Program-made: the position numbers and the translations under genes
The notes under the pieces: generated by a model
The model's input: the letters and a program-made list of their open reading frames with translations, nothing else
What the model was told of the DNA's origin: nothing
Databases searched by the model: none
In this document: positions 35,815-46,747 of the stretch, piece by piece
How the letters are laid out: each line of letters opens with the position of its first letter
Position numbering within the stretch: the stretch's first letter is position 1
NCBI RefSeq assembly: GCF_037392515.1
Contig: NC_090288.1
Coordinates: 56,839,673 to 56,903,672, forward strand
Reading direction: 5' to 3'
Length of the DNA: 64,000 nt
Origin: Haliotis asinina
Taxonomy: Eukaryota > Mollusca > Gastropoda > Lepetellida > Haliotidae

Positions 35815-36036
35815 GAGTGAGTGAGTTTAGTTTTATGCCGCACTCAATTTATAATCAGGCTAAATGAGATCTGTCTGTTAGTAGTCGGGTCTGGACCAGA
35901 CAATCATGTGGTCAGCAGTTGGAAACCGATTTATTGTGCCAACCAAGTCAGCGAGTCTGACCACCCGGTCTCCCTTTTGGTCGCTTTTCACAACAGACAT
36001 GGGTCACTGAAGATCAATTCTGATCTTCACGAGTCG
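35815..36036 (-). repeat. SINE family A copy
   Basis: The plus strand starts GTGAGTGAGTTTAGTTTTATG (reverse tail) and continues GGGTCTGGACCAGACAATC, GCGAGTCTGACCACCCGGTC and CTGAAGATCAATTCTGATC. This is the complement of the family A body and head. The region after the tail is partly replaced. Confidence 0.8.
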
Positions 36037-36237
36037 CATAAATGTATGGCAATAAACAACATTGAAATCTGAGCGAATATATCATGACCATGTTAATTAG
36101 CTGAGACAATTACACCAAACCATACACGTAACACAACATGCGTCCTCAGGTCTTCGGTAATTGAATGTGCTCTTACCTGCATTTCACAATTGTTTGGTAG
36201 CGTGGTTGGTTGAATAACCGAATATCCACACTTTATG

Positions 36238-36285
36238 ACGTCTGGGTCTGGACCAGACAATTCAGTGACTGACATCACGAGAAAT
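36238..36285 (-). repeat. SINE family A fragment
   Basis: Only the GTCTGGACCAGACAATTCAG core and its neighbours are recognisable. Confidence 0.6.
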
Positions 36286-36639
36286 AATGTATTTTGATAA
36301 CCCACATTATACAAGTAAGCACAGCCTGACCTACCGACGACAAACACGGCTGCTGAGATCAAGTACGGGTTCAGTGCTCATGGCAAGTTGAATTGTGATC
36401 CTGTTGAATGTGCGACAGGAAGCAGTTAGTATTCTACCACTACACAGCACCTTGGCTACTTTGCCCCGTACATTGTATCAAACATATACGGTAGTATCAT
36501 ACATATGTACACGTCATGTAAAACATATATTATAATTTCATTAGTGAGTTAAATAGACATTTATATAATGTCGTAGTAAATTATGTCGTGGTCTTAATAC
36601 CATACATGTATATTCATGTTTTCATCTTTACGTCTGAAC

Positions 36640-36863
36640 CCCGTGAAGGACAGAATTGGCCTTCAGCGGCCCACGCATAAGAGGCGACTAAAGGGATCGG
36701 GTTGTTAGGCTCGCTGGCTTGGATGACACATGTCATCGGTTCCCAGTTGCAATGATCGGTATGTTGTTGATGACTGGATTGTCTGGTCCAGACTCGATTA
36801 TTTACAAACTGCCCCATATAGTTGGAATATTGCTGACTGCGGCGTAAAAGTAGAGTCAATCAC
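36640..36863 (+). repeat. SINE family A copy, near full length
   Basis: AGAGGCGACTAAAGGGATCG, GGCTCGCTGGCTTGG, CACATGTCATCGGTTCCCAG, TTGTCTGGTCCAGACTCG, and the tail GGAATATTGCTGACTGCGGC then GTAAAAGTAGAGTCAATCAC. A clean example of this family. Confidence 0.85.
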
Positions 36864-38330
36864 TCTATAATACAAAGTAATGTACACTGTAATTCGAGTA
36901 CGAATTACGAAAGAAGTGTCCAGGTCTCTCTGAAATTAATTATTCCTCAGCTGGGCAGGAAGGATAATCTTCTACTTGTAAACCGTTTCAAAACCTCTGA
37001 AGGGCAGAACAAGATAGGACATAATTCTTCCTATTATCACATTACATGTAATACCAGGCTAATCACGTCGCTTCTGCTCTACAGATCCTTCCTAGAGCTA
37101 AGAGTACAAATGGACACAATTCTAAAGACCGGTCCCCATGTGCACTGAGGACTAGATCTGTCGGTCAAGTCACGAAATGGCATTAACAACACTAAATGGT
37201 GAGCGTATTTTTTAAACACAGTTCCGTGTTTTTCCTTGTTTCCTTCCATTGTGAGATAAGAACTCTCAACATCTCCCATTGCTTTCTCTATGTCATTTGC
37301 TAGGCATTGACCGGAAATAGACAGCCTAAGGCTACAGCCGGTTGGTCCCAAGACAGCAGCGAGGGCTTTTGTAACAAGTTTTCCGAAGATTATCAAATTA
37401 TTTCTTCCACGAGATTGGGCGTAAAGCGATGATGTTTCCACTAAATTTAAGTTCAACTTCGGCCAGGCGTTTTTTCCTGTTGTTTAAGAAACTGAGCACG
37501 TGTGATAGTGTTCCACGATTGTAGTGCAGTCCTATTTCTAAGAAGATTAACTCAGCGGTCTAATGGTACTACACAGTCACGAAATATAAAATTTAAGATC
37601 TGAAATAAGGAACGATTTTTTCTATTACAGCACTGTGTTGTGAAATAATGCCAGAAACTCGTTCTCGTGCAGTATGTGCTTGATTGCGCCTGACAAATAT
37701 GTCGTTTGTTTGTAGGCGAAGACAGCCCAGTCTCAGTCTAAACAGTCTATAATCAATACTCGGTTCAGCTTCAGTTCAGCTGAACGTACAGAGCTGTGGT
37801 ATATCGCTTAGCTTTAGTCTCAGAGTACATACTTCATAAATAAATCTAATAATATATTATGAATAAAACATTCTCCCCGTTGAGACAATTCTCAGTCTTA
37901 ACAGCCTTTCTGGAGAAGTCAGACCGTGATTGGCCGTGAAACGTAATCAGACATGCTAACCTGTCTATCTAACTTCACATACAAACGATCTAATTCATTA
38001 CAGATTTAATATGTTCAGCCACATACCTGAAACCTCGAGGTATGTAACGACATCAGAACATAATCTGTAGAGCTGCTCTTATCCTATCCCTTACGCGAAG
38101 GCTTTAGCTACAAGGTAAACCGACCCCTAAGCCAGTGCTAGATTCGACGTCCTAGATACTTTTCTTTATGTGGCATTTAAGAAGCTGTATGATAAGGATG
38201 AAAACTTTTATGGATAGACGACTTCTTTCTTGCAGTGGATGCGACGTTTAGTTGTAGATCCTAACACCGTTATGAAACAAAAGATGCAAAACATATGCAC
38301 AAGGAGAATTATATACACGGCGGGGATGTG
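36864..38330. other. Intergenic stretch, one unrecognised open frame
   Basis: The minus strand 37079-37456 is open for 125 codons from MNLNLVETSSLYAQSRGRNN. I see no known domain, no repeat match in the window and no splice partner, so it is not called a gene. Nothing else was seen. Confidence 0.35.
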
Positions 38331-38339
38331 AGATTATAC

Positions 38340-38916
38340 AATAGAGGAGGTTGATGTGTAGTATGTTGACATGAGGCTTGTTGTGATGAGAGATGAGGAA
38401 GCCAGTGGGCAAGGGTGGGTTATTCTTGATTAGGTTTGATTAGTTGATCGTAAGCCGTAGGGATGTAATAACCTTGATCTCTGTTGATTGTCGGGCTGAG
38501 TCCTTTGATGTCAATCGCCTCTAAAAGTTTCCTTGTCTTGTAATCTGACCGGCTGATATCTAGGATGCTGATGTTGTTCCAAATTATGCTGTGGTTTGGG
38601 TAGGCTTGGGTGTGGTCGGAAATAGCTAATTTGAAGTCTTTTTCTTGATAGAAGCCTGATGTTCCTTGATTCGCAGGTTGAAGGGCCGTGGCGTTTCTTC
38701 TGTGTACGAGTCACCATATTCGAATTGAATGTGGTAGACCACGCCCGAAGGTTCTTCTTTGATACTTGTAGCTGGTTTATCGTTGGCTTGTAGGATATGC
38801 TGTATTGATGTGATTCTCTGGAACACAACATCTGTGTTGGCTTCCTTCTTAAGTAGTGTGGGTATACCGATATATAGGCACAAGTGTTGTAAACATAGTA
38901 TGACATGGACACTCAA
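38340..38916 (-). mobile_element. Penelope-like retroelement fragment (linker, GIY-YIG part, 3' region)
   Basis: The minus-strand peptide contains SGVVYHIQFEYGDSY and RPFNLRIKEHQASIKK, the GIY-YIG endonuclease region of Penelope-like elements, with a preceding linker. The 3' non-coding part (38340-38560) is nearly the same as the inverted 40530-40735. The copy is a truncated, broken fossil. Confidence 0.7.
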
Positions 38917-38930
38917 ATATTGGTCTGTTT

Positions 38931-39435
38931 ATTACCGAAGTCGTCAAATTAAGGAAAGTTAACCCAAATCTACTTTCAAACACAGGCTGGTTACCCGGTT
39001 ATTGTTCATGACGTCACGTTATCATGACGAAATGATATTTTACCCTAAGGCATATGAACCCCGATATGTTCAAACCCGAAGGTAATTAATAAATAGAGGA
39101 TATTATATGAGTGCCCATGTCATACTATGTTTACCACACGAGTGCCTAAATGTTGTTATTTCCCGAGCGAGAGCGGGGGATATACCAATGTTCAGGCACG
39201 ATCGTGATAATCATAGTAAGCTATGGGCACGAATATAATATTGTGTTACCGAAGACATTAGAATGTGGAAAATGAACCCAAATCTCTACACAAGTTGGCT
39301 ACCCGCCGTCGCCGCATGTAGAACGCAACGTCACAGATGAAGCGTGATGTCATAGCATTGTTATGACGTCACCATGGCAAAGTCACATTTTGTACTAGGG
39401 CATCGTATGAAAAGCGTGAACCCCGATATACCTCG
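38931..39435. repeat. Large palindrome flanked by direct repeats
   Basis: Inverted arms at 39099-39169 and 39171-39242 (about 71 bases each, roughly 80% matched, essentially no loop) start ATATTATAT..GTGCCCAT. Direct repeats flank them: about 38931-39085 and 39245-39435. Both contain TTACCGAAG, AACCCAAATCT, TACCCG, GACGTCAC and TGAACCCCGATAT in the same order. This block separates the two inverted Penelope-like fragments. Confidence 0.65.
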
Positions 39436-40735
39436 CCTGGTCTGATAAAATCTACCAACAAACCAATGGTCTACCCATGGGCTCACCTCTCTCTCCATCA
39501 TCACCGAGATCTACATGACAGAACTCGAAGAAAAGGCCCTCCTCACATCACCCATCACACCAATTTGCTGGTTCCGGAAAGCTGACGACACCTTTGTCTT
39601 AACCCCACTGATGATCGTAGCCACCTTCTCAATCACCTCGGCTTACAACATCAACGCATGAAATTCACTGTGGAACAAGAAACTGACAACATGCTACCAT
39701 TACCGACATCCAGGTAGAAAAGACGACAACAAACTCCACACAAGTGTCTATAGAAAATCAATCCAAACGGATCAATATCTGCACTTATCTTATCAACCAC
39801 CCACTACAAGTGAAGAGAGGTATTATCCTTATTTACCGATAAGGATATTTATAATCCGCTACGTTGCCTAATTACAAAAATGTTCAGACGTAGACACCAG
39901 CACTCCCCTTTGTGATAATCGCCCTTTAAAAATGATCATTTTAACTTTACGTATTTTAATGTCCTGTTAGTGTCTCATAGGCCTACAAGGCCGGATGCTC
40001 TATTTTAATGTCTTATGTTATATGTTATACCTGTATTTTATGAGCCAGTGACACTTAAATAAAATATTTCTTCTTCTTCTTCTTCGGTATTATCGCCACC
40101 CTAGCCAGAAGAGCAAAGAACATCAGCTCCATAACCCAAGCCCTTGAAGTCGGGTTAGAACACCTTCGTCATGTCTTCATAACCCTGAACACAAAGCTAA
40201 AAACTACCACGTCAACAATCAGCCCTATCAATACTATTTAGATTTTGTAACTCGGTGTAAACAATCCTGAAAAGAATTTGTTCTCTGAGCTAAATGTGTT
40301 TTTGAATCATGACCAAAAAGATTTTGCAGGACACCGCTTTTAACAGAACGATTTATAACCATTATAACAACAAGCGAGTTTGATAGAATCGTCTTCGAAA
40401 ACAAGTTGCATCTCGGAATATATGCAAACCAGGTGACAAAATTAAATAGATTGGTAGATTAAGTAGATTGTGCAAACATAAGGCTTTCATTTTTAAAAAT
40501 AAAGTCAGCATCCTAAACACCAACCGGTCAGATTAAAAATCAAGGAAACTCTTAGAGGCAATCTTCATCAACCGACCGCTCGACAATCAACTGAGATCAA
40601 GGTTATTACATCCCTGCGGCTTACGATCAACTAATCAAACCTAATCAAGAATAACCCACCCTTGCCCACTGGCTTCGTCACCTCTCATCACAACAAGCCT
40701 CATGTCAACAGACTATATATCAACCCATTCTGTTG
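39436..40735 (+). mobile_element. Penelope-like retroelement fragment (reverse transcriptase, 3' region)
   Basis: The reverse-transcriptase part begins with the family's LPMGSPLSPIITEIYM stretch near 39465 and an ADDTFVL-type catalytic stretch near 39580. Further RT sequence is at 40094-40290 and a 3' region at 40530-40735 is shared with the inverted fragment at 38340-38560. It is truncated at the 5' side, broken in several places, and interrupted by the insertion at 39827-40085. Confidence 0.7.
39827..40085 (+). mobile_element. 5'-truncated retroposon tail with TTC repeat end
   Basis: About 259 bases ending in AATAAAATA followed by (TTC)n, inserted in the Penelope-like fragment. It is flanked by GGTATTAT at 39819-39826 and 40086-40093. 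The 3' simple repeat with a polyadenylation-like signal and an 8-bp duplication indicate target-primed reverse transcription, so a LINE end or SINE. The parent LINE is not identified. Confidence 0.65.
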
Positions 40736-40930
40736 TATAAACTCACACCGATGCCATGTATATATTCCTTCTTGCACTGCACTGCACTGAAGTTGTCTAT
40801 CCATAAATGTCTTCAGCCTCGCCCTAGATACAGACAAACTGTATTTTGTGAATCAGGTACTCACTCTGGAATCAGTGACCATTACAAGTTGCGTGTATTC
40901 TGTGTCATTCTGCGAAGAACTATTTTTATC

Positions 40931-41011
40931 TTACGTCGCACATTAATGTCGTGTTCTCATTGGCTAAGCGCTGTTCTAATATTTTCACTGTACCTCATTA
41001 CAAGCGAGGTA
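40931..41011. repeat. Short dispersed repeat, copy 1
   Basis: TTACGTCGCACATTAATGTCG, then CATTGGCTAAGCGCT, then TACCTCATTACAAGCGAGGTA. A second copy lies at 57762-57843 with the same order of blocks, including the TTACAAGCGAGGTA end. Confidence 0.6.
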
Positions 41012-41119
41012 CATTGCAATGCACCCCATGGCAACTCATTCGGTACTTCTTAGTAGTTCTATTTATCTCAAATAACACTCTGCCTGAAGTAACAAAGAGG
41101 TTGTCGGCAAGGTAAATAC

Positions 41120-41230
41120 GTTGTTCACTGGTCCCGCGGGTCCCATTGGTTGATGTACCCTCGATGCTTGTTTACGTTCCCGAGCATCGGGGGTACATCA
41201 GCCTATGCCCCCTCGTGACCAGTGAACAAC
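41120..41230. repeat. Foldback hairpin repeat
   Basis: Inverted arms of about 50 bases (41120-41169 and 41181-41230) have an 11-base loop. The outer 14 bases are perfect (GTTGTTCACTGGTC) and the inner 20 are nearly so (TGATGTACCCTCGATGCT). This is a MITE-like remnant or a structured element. Confidence 0.7.
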
Positions 41231-42259
41231 AGCAGCCGCGTCAGTCAATACAATGTCATCAACAACCAAGATATATAATACAATAAAACGTTACTTGAAT
41301 CGAAGTGAATCAAAACAACTACCCCTGCAACAATCCGTCACAACTACAACTGCAGTCTCTCAAACAGACCCCCATAGCACATATTCATGAAACGATAACA
41401 CTGCACCACTTGCTTTCTTCTTGGCTATTGTAGCCTTAGTCACTGTCACTAGCATAACTTGTGTATTACATTATAAAACCAGTAACCTACATGCCGCTTT
41501 CTTCCTTTCTTATCTCGAGCAGCCTTAGTGTCATCATGTCGGCAAATGTTCGTGACGTCATGTCTGGTATTTTTGCCTTTTAGACCTTACGCATGCACAG
41601 GCATTTACACACATGTAGTTCCGCAGGCATCATGGTTTGGAGAGAAGACACCATTTTTGTTCATAATCTCTTCAATGCCATTTACAAACCTCTTCATGAA
41701 AATAAATTGGCAATGCCAGATAAAACAAATACAGACGCTCCGCCGAATGAAATTCCTCCTGGCATAAATCGAAAAGTAGCTGACAGTGTGAAACGTTCAT
41801 GACTGGATCCATTACAATGCGTGATGACAGAAGGTGTTCTCAAGAATGAAATGTATTTTGACACGATCATGCAATATGCACTCTGATGTAGCTAATATAA
41901 TTCTGTTACAAGTGTTTTAGATGTGATCAAAGGATATCAGATATGTCTCTTAAGTGAGTGGTTGTTGATACTTTCTGAAAGTTAATTATGAAACCTTGAA
42001 ATGGAGAACTGAAAGTGACAAGCTGAAAGATCAAAGACGTGCTCTTAAATTTGGACAAAGATACAACTTGCAATACAACTTGCAGTGCATAATTACGTCC
42101 CTCAGCCACAGCGGGATCCGTGGCCCCGCTTCGTTTATCAGCTCGGAATGTCGGGGGATCGGGAGGTCCCGGAATCCCGACAGCTTCATTCCATGAAACA
42201 TTGCTAGTTTGTTCCCTAGTATGATCCAGTTGTCATATATGCACCGCAATTAGCTGTGC
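41231..42259. other. Intergenic stretch, no gene seen
   Basis: Overlapping short frames near 41528-41802 carry no recognisable domain. A GC-rich inverted segment is present near 42110-42180. Confidence 0.4.
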
Positions 42260-42515
42260 GGAGTTACATCCCTTTAGTAAACCTGTAATGCTAGGTTCAA
42301 GTCCAGGTTCGCCCTAGTTGTTCGTCCATTAGTATCGATATCATGCCCGCTCTTTGGGCTTTTTCTGAAGTGATAAACGACAGAGAATTTGAAAACATCT
42401 TCTCACAGGAGTTGCGTCCCTTTCGTAAACCTATACTCTTGGGTTCAAATCCCGGCTAGCTCCAGTTGTTTATAGGTTGTTTTGGCATTCGCTGAAGTGG
42501 TAAACGTCAGAGAAT
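42260..42515 (+). repeat. Tandem pair of a tRNA-like repeat (possible SINE family D)
   Basis: Two copies about 148 bases apart start GGAGTTACATCCCTTT and GGAGTTGCGTCCCTTT. Each carries a B-box-like GGTTCAAGTCC or GGTTCAAATCCC and a GAAGTGATAAACGACAGAG-type segment. No A box or tail is clear. Confidence 0.5.
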
Positions 42516-42630
42516 ATATAATTATATCTTATATATAACCTCTTTTCATCCAGGAGGCAGGAATAACTGAAACACTGTTAAACACGAAATGTATGCATGT
42601 AGAAAGTGTTAGGAGCTTTAGAAAATACTT

Positions 42631-42856
42631 CCCGTAAGGATCCGTGTTGCAATTGATCTTCAGCAACCCATGCTTGTCCTAAGAGGCGACCAGTCAGAAA
42701 TGGGCTGTCAGACTCACTGACTTGATTGATAAATGTCCATCGATTCCTAATTGCGTAAATCGATGCTCATGCATTGACTTTTGCAGAGTCAATTATTAGC
42801 AGGCAGTCATCATATAGCTGAAATATTGCTGAGTGTGACGTTAAACGTTAAACTAC
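42631..42856 (+). repeat. SINE family A copy
   Basis: AAGAGGCGACCAGTCAG, CAGACTCACTGACTTGATTG, TCAATTATTAGCAGGCAGTC, then the tail CTGAAATATTGCTGAGTGTG followed by ACGTTAAACGTTAAAC. Diverged but complete in order. Confidence 0.8.
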
Positions 42857-43439
42857 AACATCACACAATATAAGGCATTCCCAACGTAACTGAATCAACG
42901 CTTTCCATGTGCCAGCTTAAGCTTCACTAATCACAGACTTGATGATCTGAAATGTAATGACGTAGTTGGCGAACATATTATGTCATCACATGGGTCCGTG
43001 CAGGAATAAGTAAATAAGAATGATTCATCCATGTGTCGACATGACCTCATATCTATATTGGAATTACTATGTTTGAAAACAAACACGGTATTAACTATTC
43101 TGATGCAATATGCACTGTGGGGGTGTTATTCGTGGTGACAAATGCATTGGTAGTGAGATTGTGATTGACAAAATTGAAATGGTTTCGTGTTGGTTTGAAG
43201 TATTCGTGTTGTCTTTTGTTGATATAATGTCAGAGAAACACGTTTATTCAACTGAAGCAAACAACCCTTGATTATTGAAATGTATGTGGGATGGGCTCAT
43301 GACACATACATGAGTACTAATGATCCTTTCTAATCGGGATCCTAAATGGGAAGACCATTTTGTATAACAACGGATTAATGTTTGTATTTCAGACAACAAC
43401 GCCATCTTCTAAAGATCTGTTGCGTGTCATGACTGAGGA

Positions 43440-43606
43440 GTCATAGTCAGTGAACTGCGAGAGTAAGGTCGCCACTGTTTAGCAATATTCAGCGATGTCG
43501 AGGGACACCAGAAATGAGTGCCATACAATGTATCATTGTGGGGAATGGAACCCTGGTCTTTGGTGTGACGTGCAGACGCTTTAACCACGAGGCTACATCG
43601 CTGTCC
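43440..43606 (-). repeat. SINE family B copy, diverged
   Basis: GTTTAGCAATATTCAGCGATG, GGGACACCAGAAATGAGTGC, GGGGAATGGAACCCTGG (reverse B box), then CTTTAACCACGAGGCTAC (reverse A box). Tail bases are eroded. Confidence 0.8.
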
Positions 43607-43823
43607 CATTGGGGATGAAACATGTCTGAAATCTGATATGAAATCAGATGGCAAATGATGTGTGTCGAAGTTGAAGGAAAGTACTCGATACTTCAAATTA
43701 TCAGAGGTTAACACAGCCACAAAACGATGAATAATAGAGAATTCGCAGATACCAAAAGTATACTTCGAGACACATTTGACATCTCAAAGGTCAACACCAG
43801 TTGGTGATATTTTTGTTTCGATT

Positions 43824-44052
43824 TGTTGTTTAGCGACGTACTCAACACTATACCAACCACATAACATTAGCCTATAAATAGCCGAGTTTGGACCCAACAA
43901 TCCAGTGATCAACATCATGAGCATCGTTCTATCCAACTGAGAGACCATGACATGTGTCAACCACGTAAACGTGGGTGACAACCCGATCTCGTTAGTTGCC
44001 TCTAACTGCAAGGAGGGCTGCTGGAAATCAGTTCTAACACCGATCTGCACGG
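43824..44052 (-). repeat. SINE family A copy
   Basis: Complement of family A: TAGCGACGTACTCAACACTA, TGGACCCAACAATCCAGTG, AGACCATGACATGTGTCAAC, CTCGTTAGTTGCCTC and CAGTTCTAACACCGATC. Confidence 0.8.
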
Positions 44053-45179
44053 CTCAATGTTTAAGCTCAGATGTGTATGCGGCGTAGATATACTTGGTTC
44101 TCAAATGGGTTTAAATGGCAGCAAATAAATTTGAAGCTGATATGATTAGGTCACTGAATGATCAGTAACAACACACCATGTTTTCACGAAAAGTCTGACG
44201 ATACTACACGATGCGGCACAGCATGGCAGGGACAACGTTTAAACGACTGACATAACTTAACCCTTTCAGACACAGAGGAAGGTTGACATCAGGTCAGAGC
44301 GTTGGCGTCAGTGTAAAGGGATTCCGACAACTCCATTATTCAGCTCTGTGAAAATTATTCTTCAAGTGAATGAGACAAGTGTTCACCTGAAGTTGACATT
44401 TAATCATACGGAGCCCTGACCTAGTGAGGGTTCCTTCATTAGCGCTGTTCAAAGTACAGTGGCAGATATAAAAAAAACGGCAGCTGTCCAATCCGGCAAG
44501 TTGTCAACACCGGCATAAAATCTATGTACGTCTATTTTTCAGGGCCCAATCAAGTTGAGTCATATTTTACAACGCTTCCTCTTCGTGACTTTATCACGCC
44601 AACAGATATCTGTTTTCGGCTAAGGCAGTTTCCGTTTGACAAGTCTATCTATCAGCCCTGTTGAATTTGACTTCATGAAATCAATTATTGATGCTGATGT
44701 GTAGATTTATGGTTCGGGTGTGCTGACTGTCTCAGGAAGACTCTCGACGGTTCCTGTGGGAAATTACTCAGAATCATGATTACAGATTGGCTCAGCAGTT
44801 TTGTTGGGGAATCAAGCCTTGTTTGTCAGCTCTGGGAGTGTACTGTATCATTACCATTCAAATATTATCGGACGACCGAACTAATTTCACATGCGTGGTA
44901 TCATTAAATGTTACCATTTGATATTATTTTGTAATCAGTGGGGATCTACACCGTGCACAATATTAATCAATAAATATTTCATGAGGCAAAGAATTAAGTG
45001 AAGATACGCGGAAGGGTTACTCTAAACCCTACTTTTTTCACACATAGCAGGGGAGTATCTATACTTTTATACATCAAAATGTAAACAAACATGCCTTTGA
45101 TGTGCTGGTTTTATTGATATTATATAAATATAAATTTGTAGAATTGCTGTACCATGACCTGATTGTCATCACCCGTTGA
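44053..45179. other. Intergenic stretch, no gene seen
   Basis: Nothing recognised on either strand. Confidence 0.4.
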
Positions 45180-45362
45180 TGTCCACGTTAGGGTTGGTCA
45201 GAAGCAACCCATCCTTGTAAGAGTTGAGTTGGTTAACATAGGTCATTGTATCTCTGTTGCTAGATAGCTGTTTATGCTGTCGATCACAGGATTGCCCGGT
45301 ACAGACTCGATTATTTAAAATGCGGCTGAAATAGTGCTGAATGCGGTGTTAAGCAACAAACT
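45180..45362 (+). repeat. SINE family A copy, diverged
   Basis: GTTAGGGTTGGTCAGAAGCA head, AACATAGGTCATTGTATCTC, ATTGCCCGGTACAGACTCGA, TTATTTAAAATGCGGCTG, and GTGCTGAATGCGGTGTTAAG at the 3' end. Confidence 0.75.
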
Positions 45363-46250
45363 TCAGTCAGCTATATTTGCGAGTTGCACTGACAAGCCGG
45401 ATCCACCACTGTGCGGTGACAGGTAACAGATACTGATTGATTACGTAGATAGTGAGTGGTGACGAGGGCGACATACCCTTCTAATTCGTACTTTTTCCGC
45501 AAACACCCGGTGCTGTAGCTTAGTTTTTATTGATTCATTCACATAAGCATCATCGTTATTTCCTTGTTGCGCCCAGTGAACTCCATGGGTAATTTACACT
45601 GGTTATGCTCTGTAATCCCAAAGTGGGTAATGGAGACACGCGCACAATCAAACACAATGACGCACGCACAGGAACACATGCATATTCATATATTCATCCA
45701 TGCACACAAACATAAATGCTATATGTCTTACCTTACGTTTTATATACTTGCATTTGAATGTTTAATGACTTGTTTACATATCTCCTTGTATCCTCGCACA
45801 GTATAGACTCTAAAACAATGTCGACAGGACACCCGTCATTGATCTGCACTCACAGCTCATTACAGTGAAAACGCATCAGCTTATACAGAGGATATAAATA
45901 TAAGTGGTGCACAGAGCCTAAACGTAAACATTAGTCTGGAGTTCACAAGCCAGACATACACTTCATTGTTAAAACTGTAGTTAATTATAAATACTGAGAT
46001 GAGGCAAATTTATTAACGGTTTGATTTGGTTTGACGTATCCTCTGCATGGCCGGGTACCCTGATCCAACAGGTAAACAATGCTTCCTTGGTGATAAGCCC
46101 ACGCCTTGTAGTACACACATGCTATCAGGTAGATAATTATCTGTTTAGTAAATACTTTCCACACGAATGTGTTATTTTAATCGGCGCTAGAAAGCAAAAC
46201 ATTTCAAAGTGTTTGTGTATTTACAAATTGTTACCGTGGCGCCATTTGTG
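45363..46250. other. Intergenic stretch upstream of the amidase gene
   Basis: No gene was recognised. The short open frame at 46021-46251 has no domain. A core promoter for the gene downstream was not identifiable. Confidence 0.35.
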
Positions 46251-46259
46251 AGCAGGTGA

Positions 46260-46367
46260 TGCGGCGCGGGTTTGTTTATCAATTTCTAACAACATCTAGG
46301 GACTTTACTAAACAATAAGTTGTAGGATTAGATCGCAGTTATCACTGGAAGCGAGAAGAACATACAG
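46260..46367 (+). other. Likely 5' UTR exon of the amidase gene (start uncertain)
   Basis: ACATACAG followed by GTAATA at 46368 is a good donor. The matching acceptor (TATTTTACAG) ends at 46709, and the next exon then carries a Kozak-like GCCACCATGA start. The transcription start cannot be seen, so the left boundary is a guess. Confidence 0.4.
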
Positions 46368-46747
46368 GTAATACCAAACATTTAGTCTGGTACAATATTT
46401 CATTTTGAATAATATTATCTATATACATGTCTTTTAAAGGTTTTACTGTAGTTTTCAATGTGAATCACATAAAAAGGTTAGGTCCATGTAAGATAAGCAC
46501 GCTGCCGGTCTGTCGTGTTTTTGGATTCATGAAAAATTTGGTTCTACTATTCTGTGTCGTCTACTACTTTCATAATAAATGGTGTTTTATGTAAACGGTT
46601 GTTGTCGCTAAATGTGTGTTGTCCGTCATTAGAATTTATATATTTTATTTATTTAATAAGAATTATTGACTGTGAACACTATGATTAAATATACATGATT
46701 ATTTTACAGAAATTCCATCAAATCCCTTCGTAGAATCTGAAGCCACC

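Noticed and set aside
37079-37456. A 125-codon minus-strand open frame
   Set aside because: No domain, no homology within the window, no splice partner or promoter. It may be real but cannot be supported.
38340-40735. A host GIY-YIG nuclease or telomerase-like gene
   Set aside because: The reverse-transcriptase and GIY-YIG pieces and the repeated 3' regions fit broken Penelope-like elements, not a host gene.
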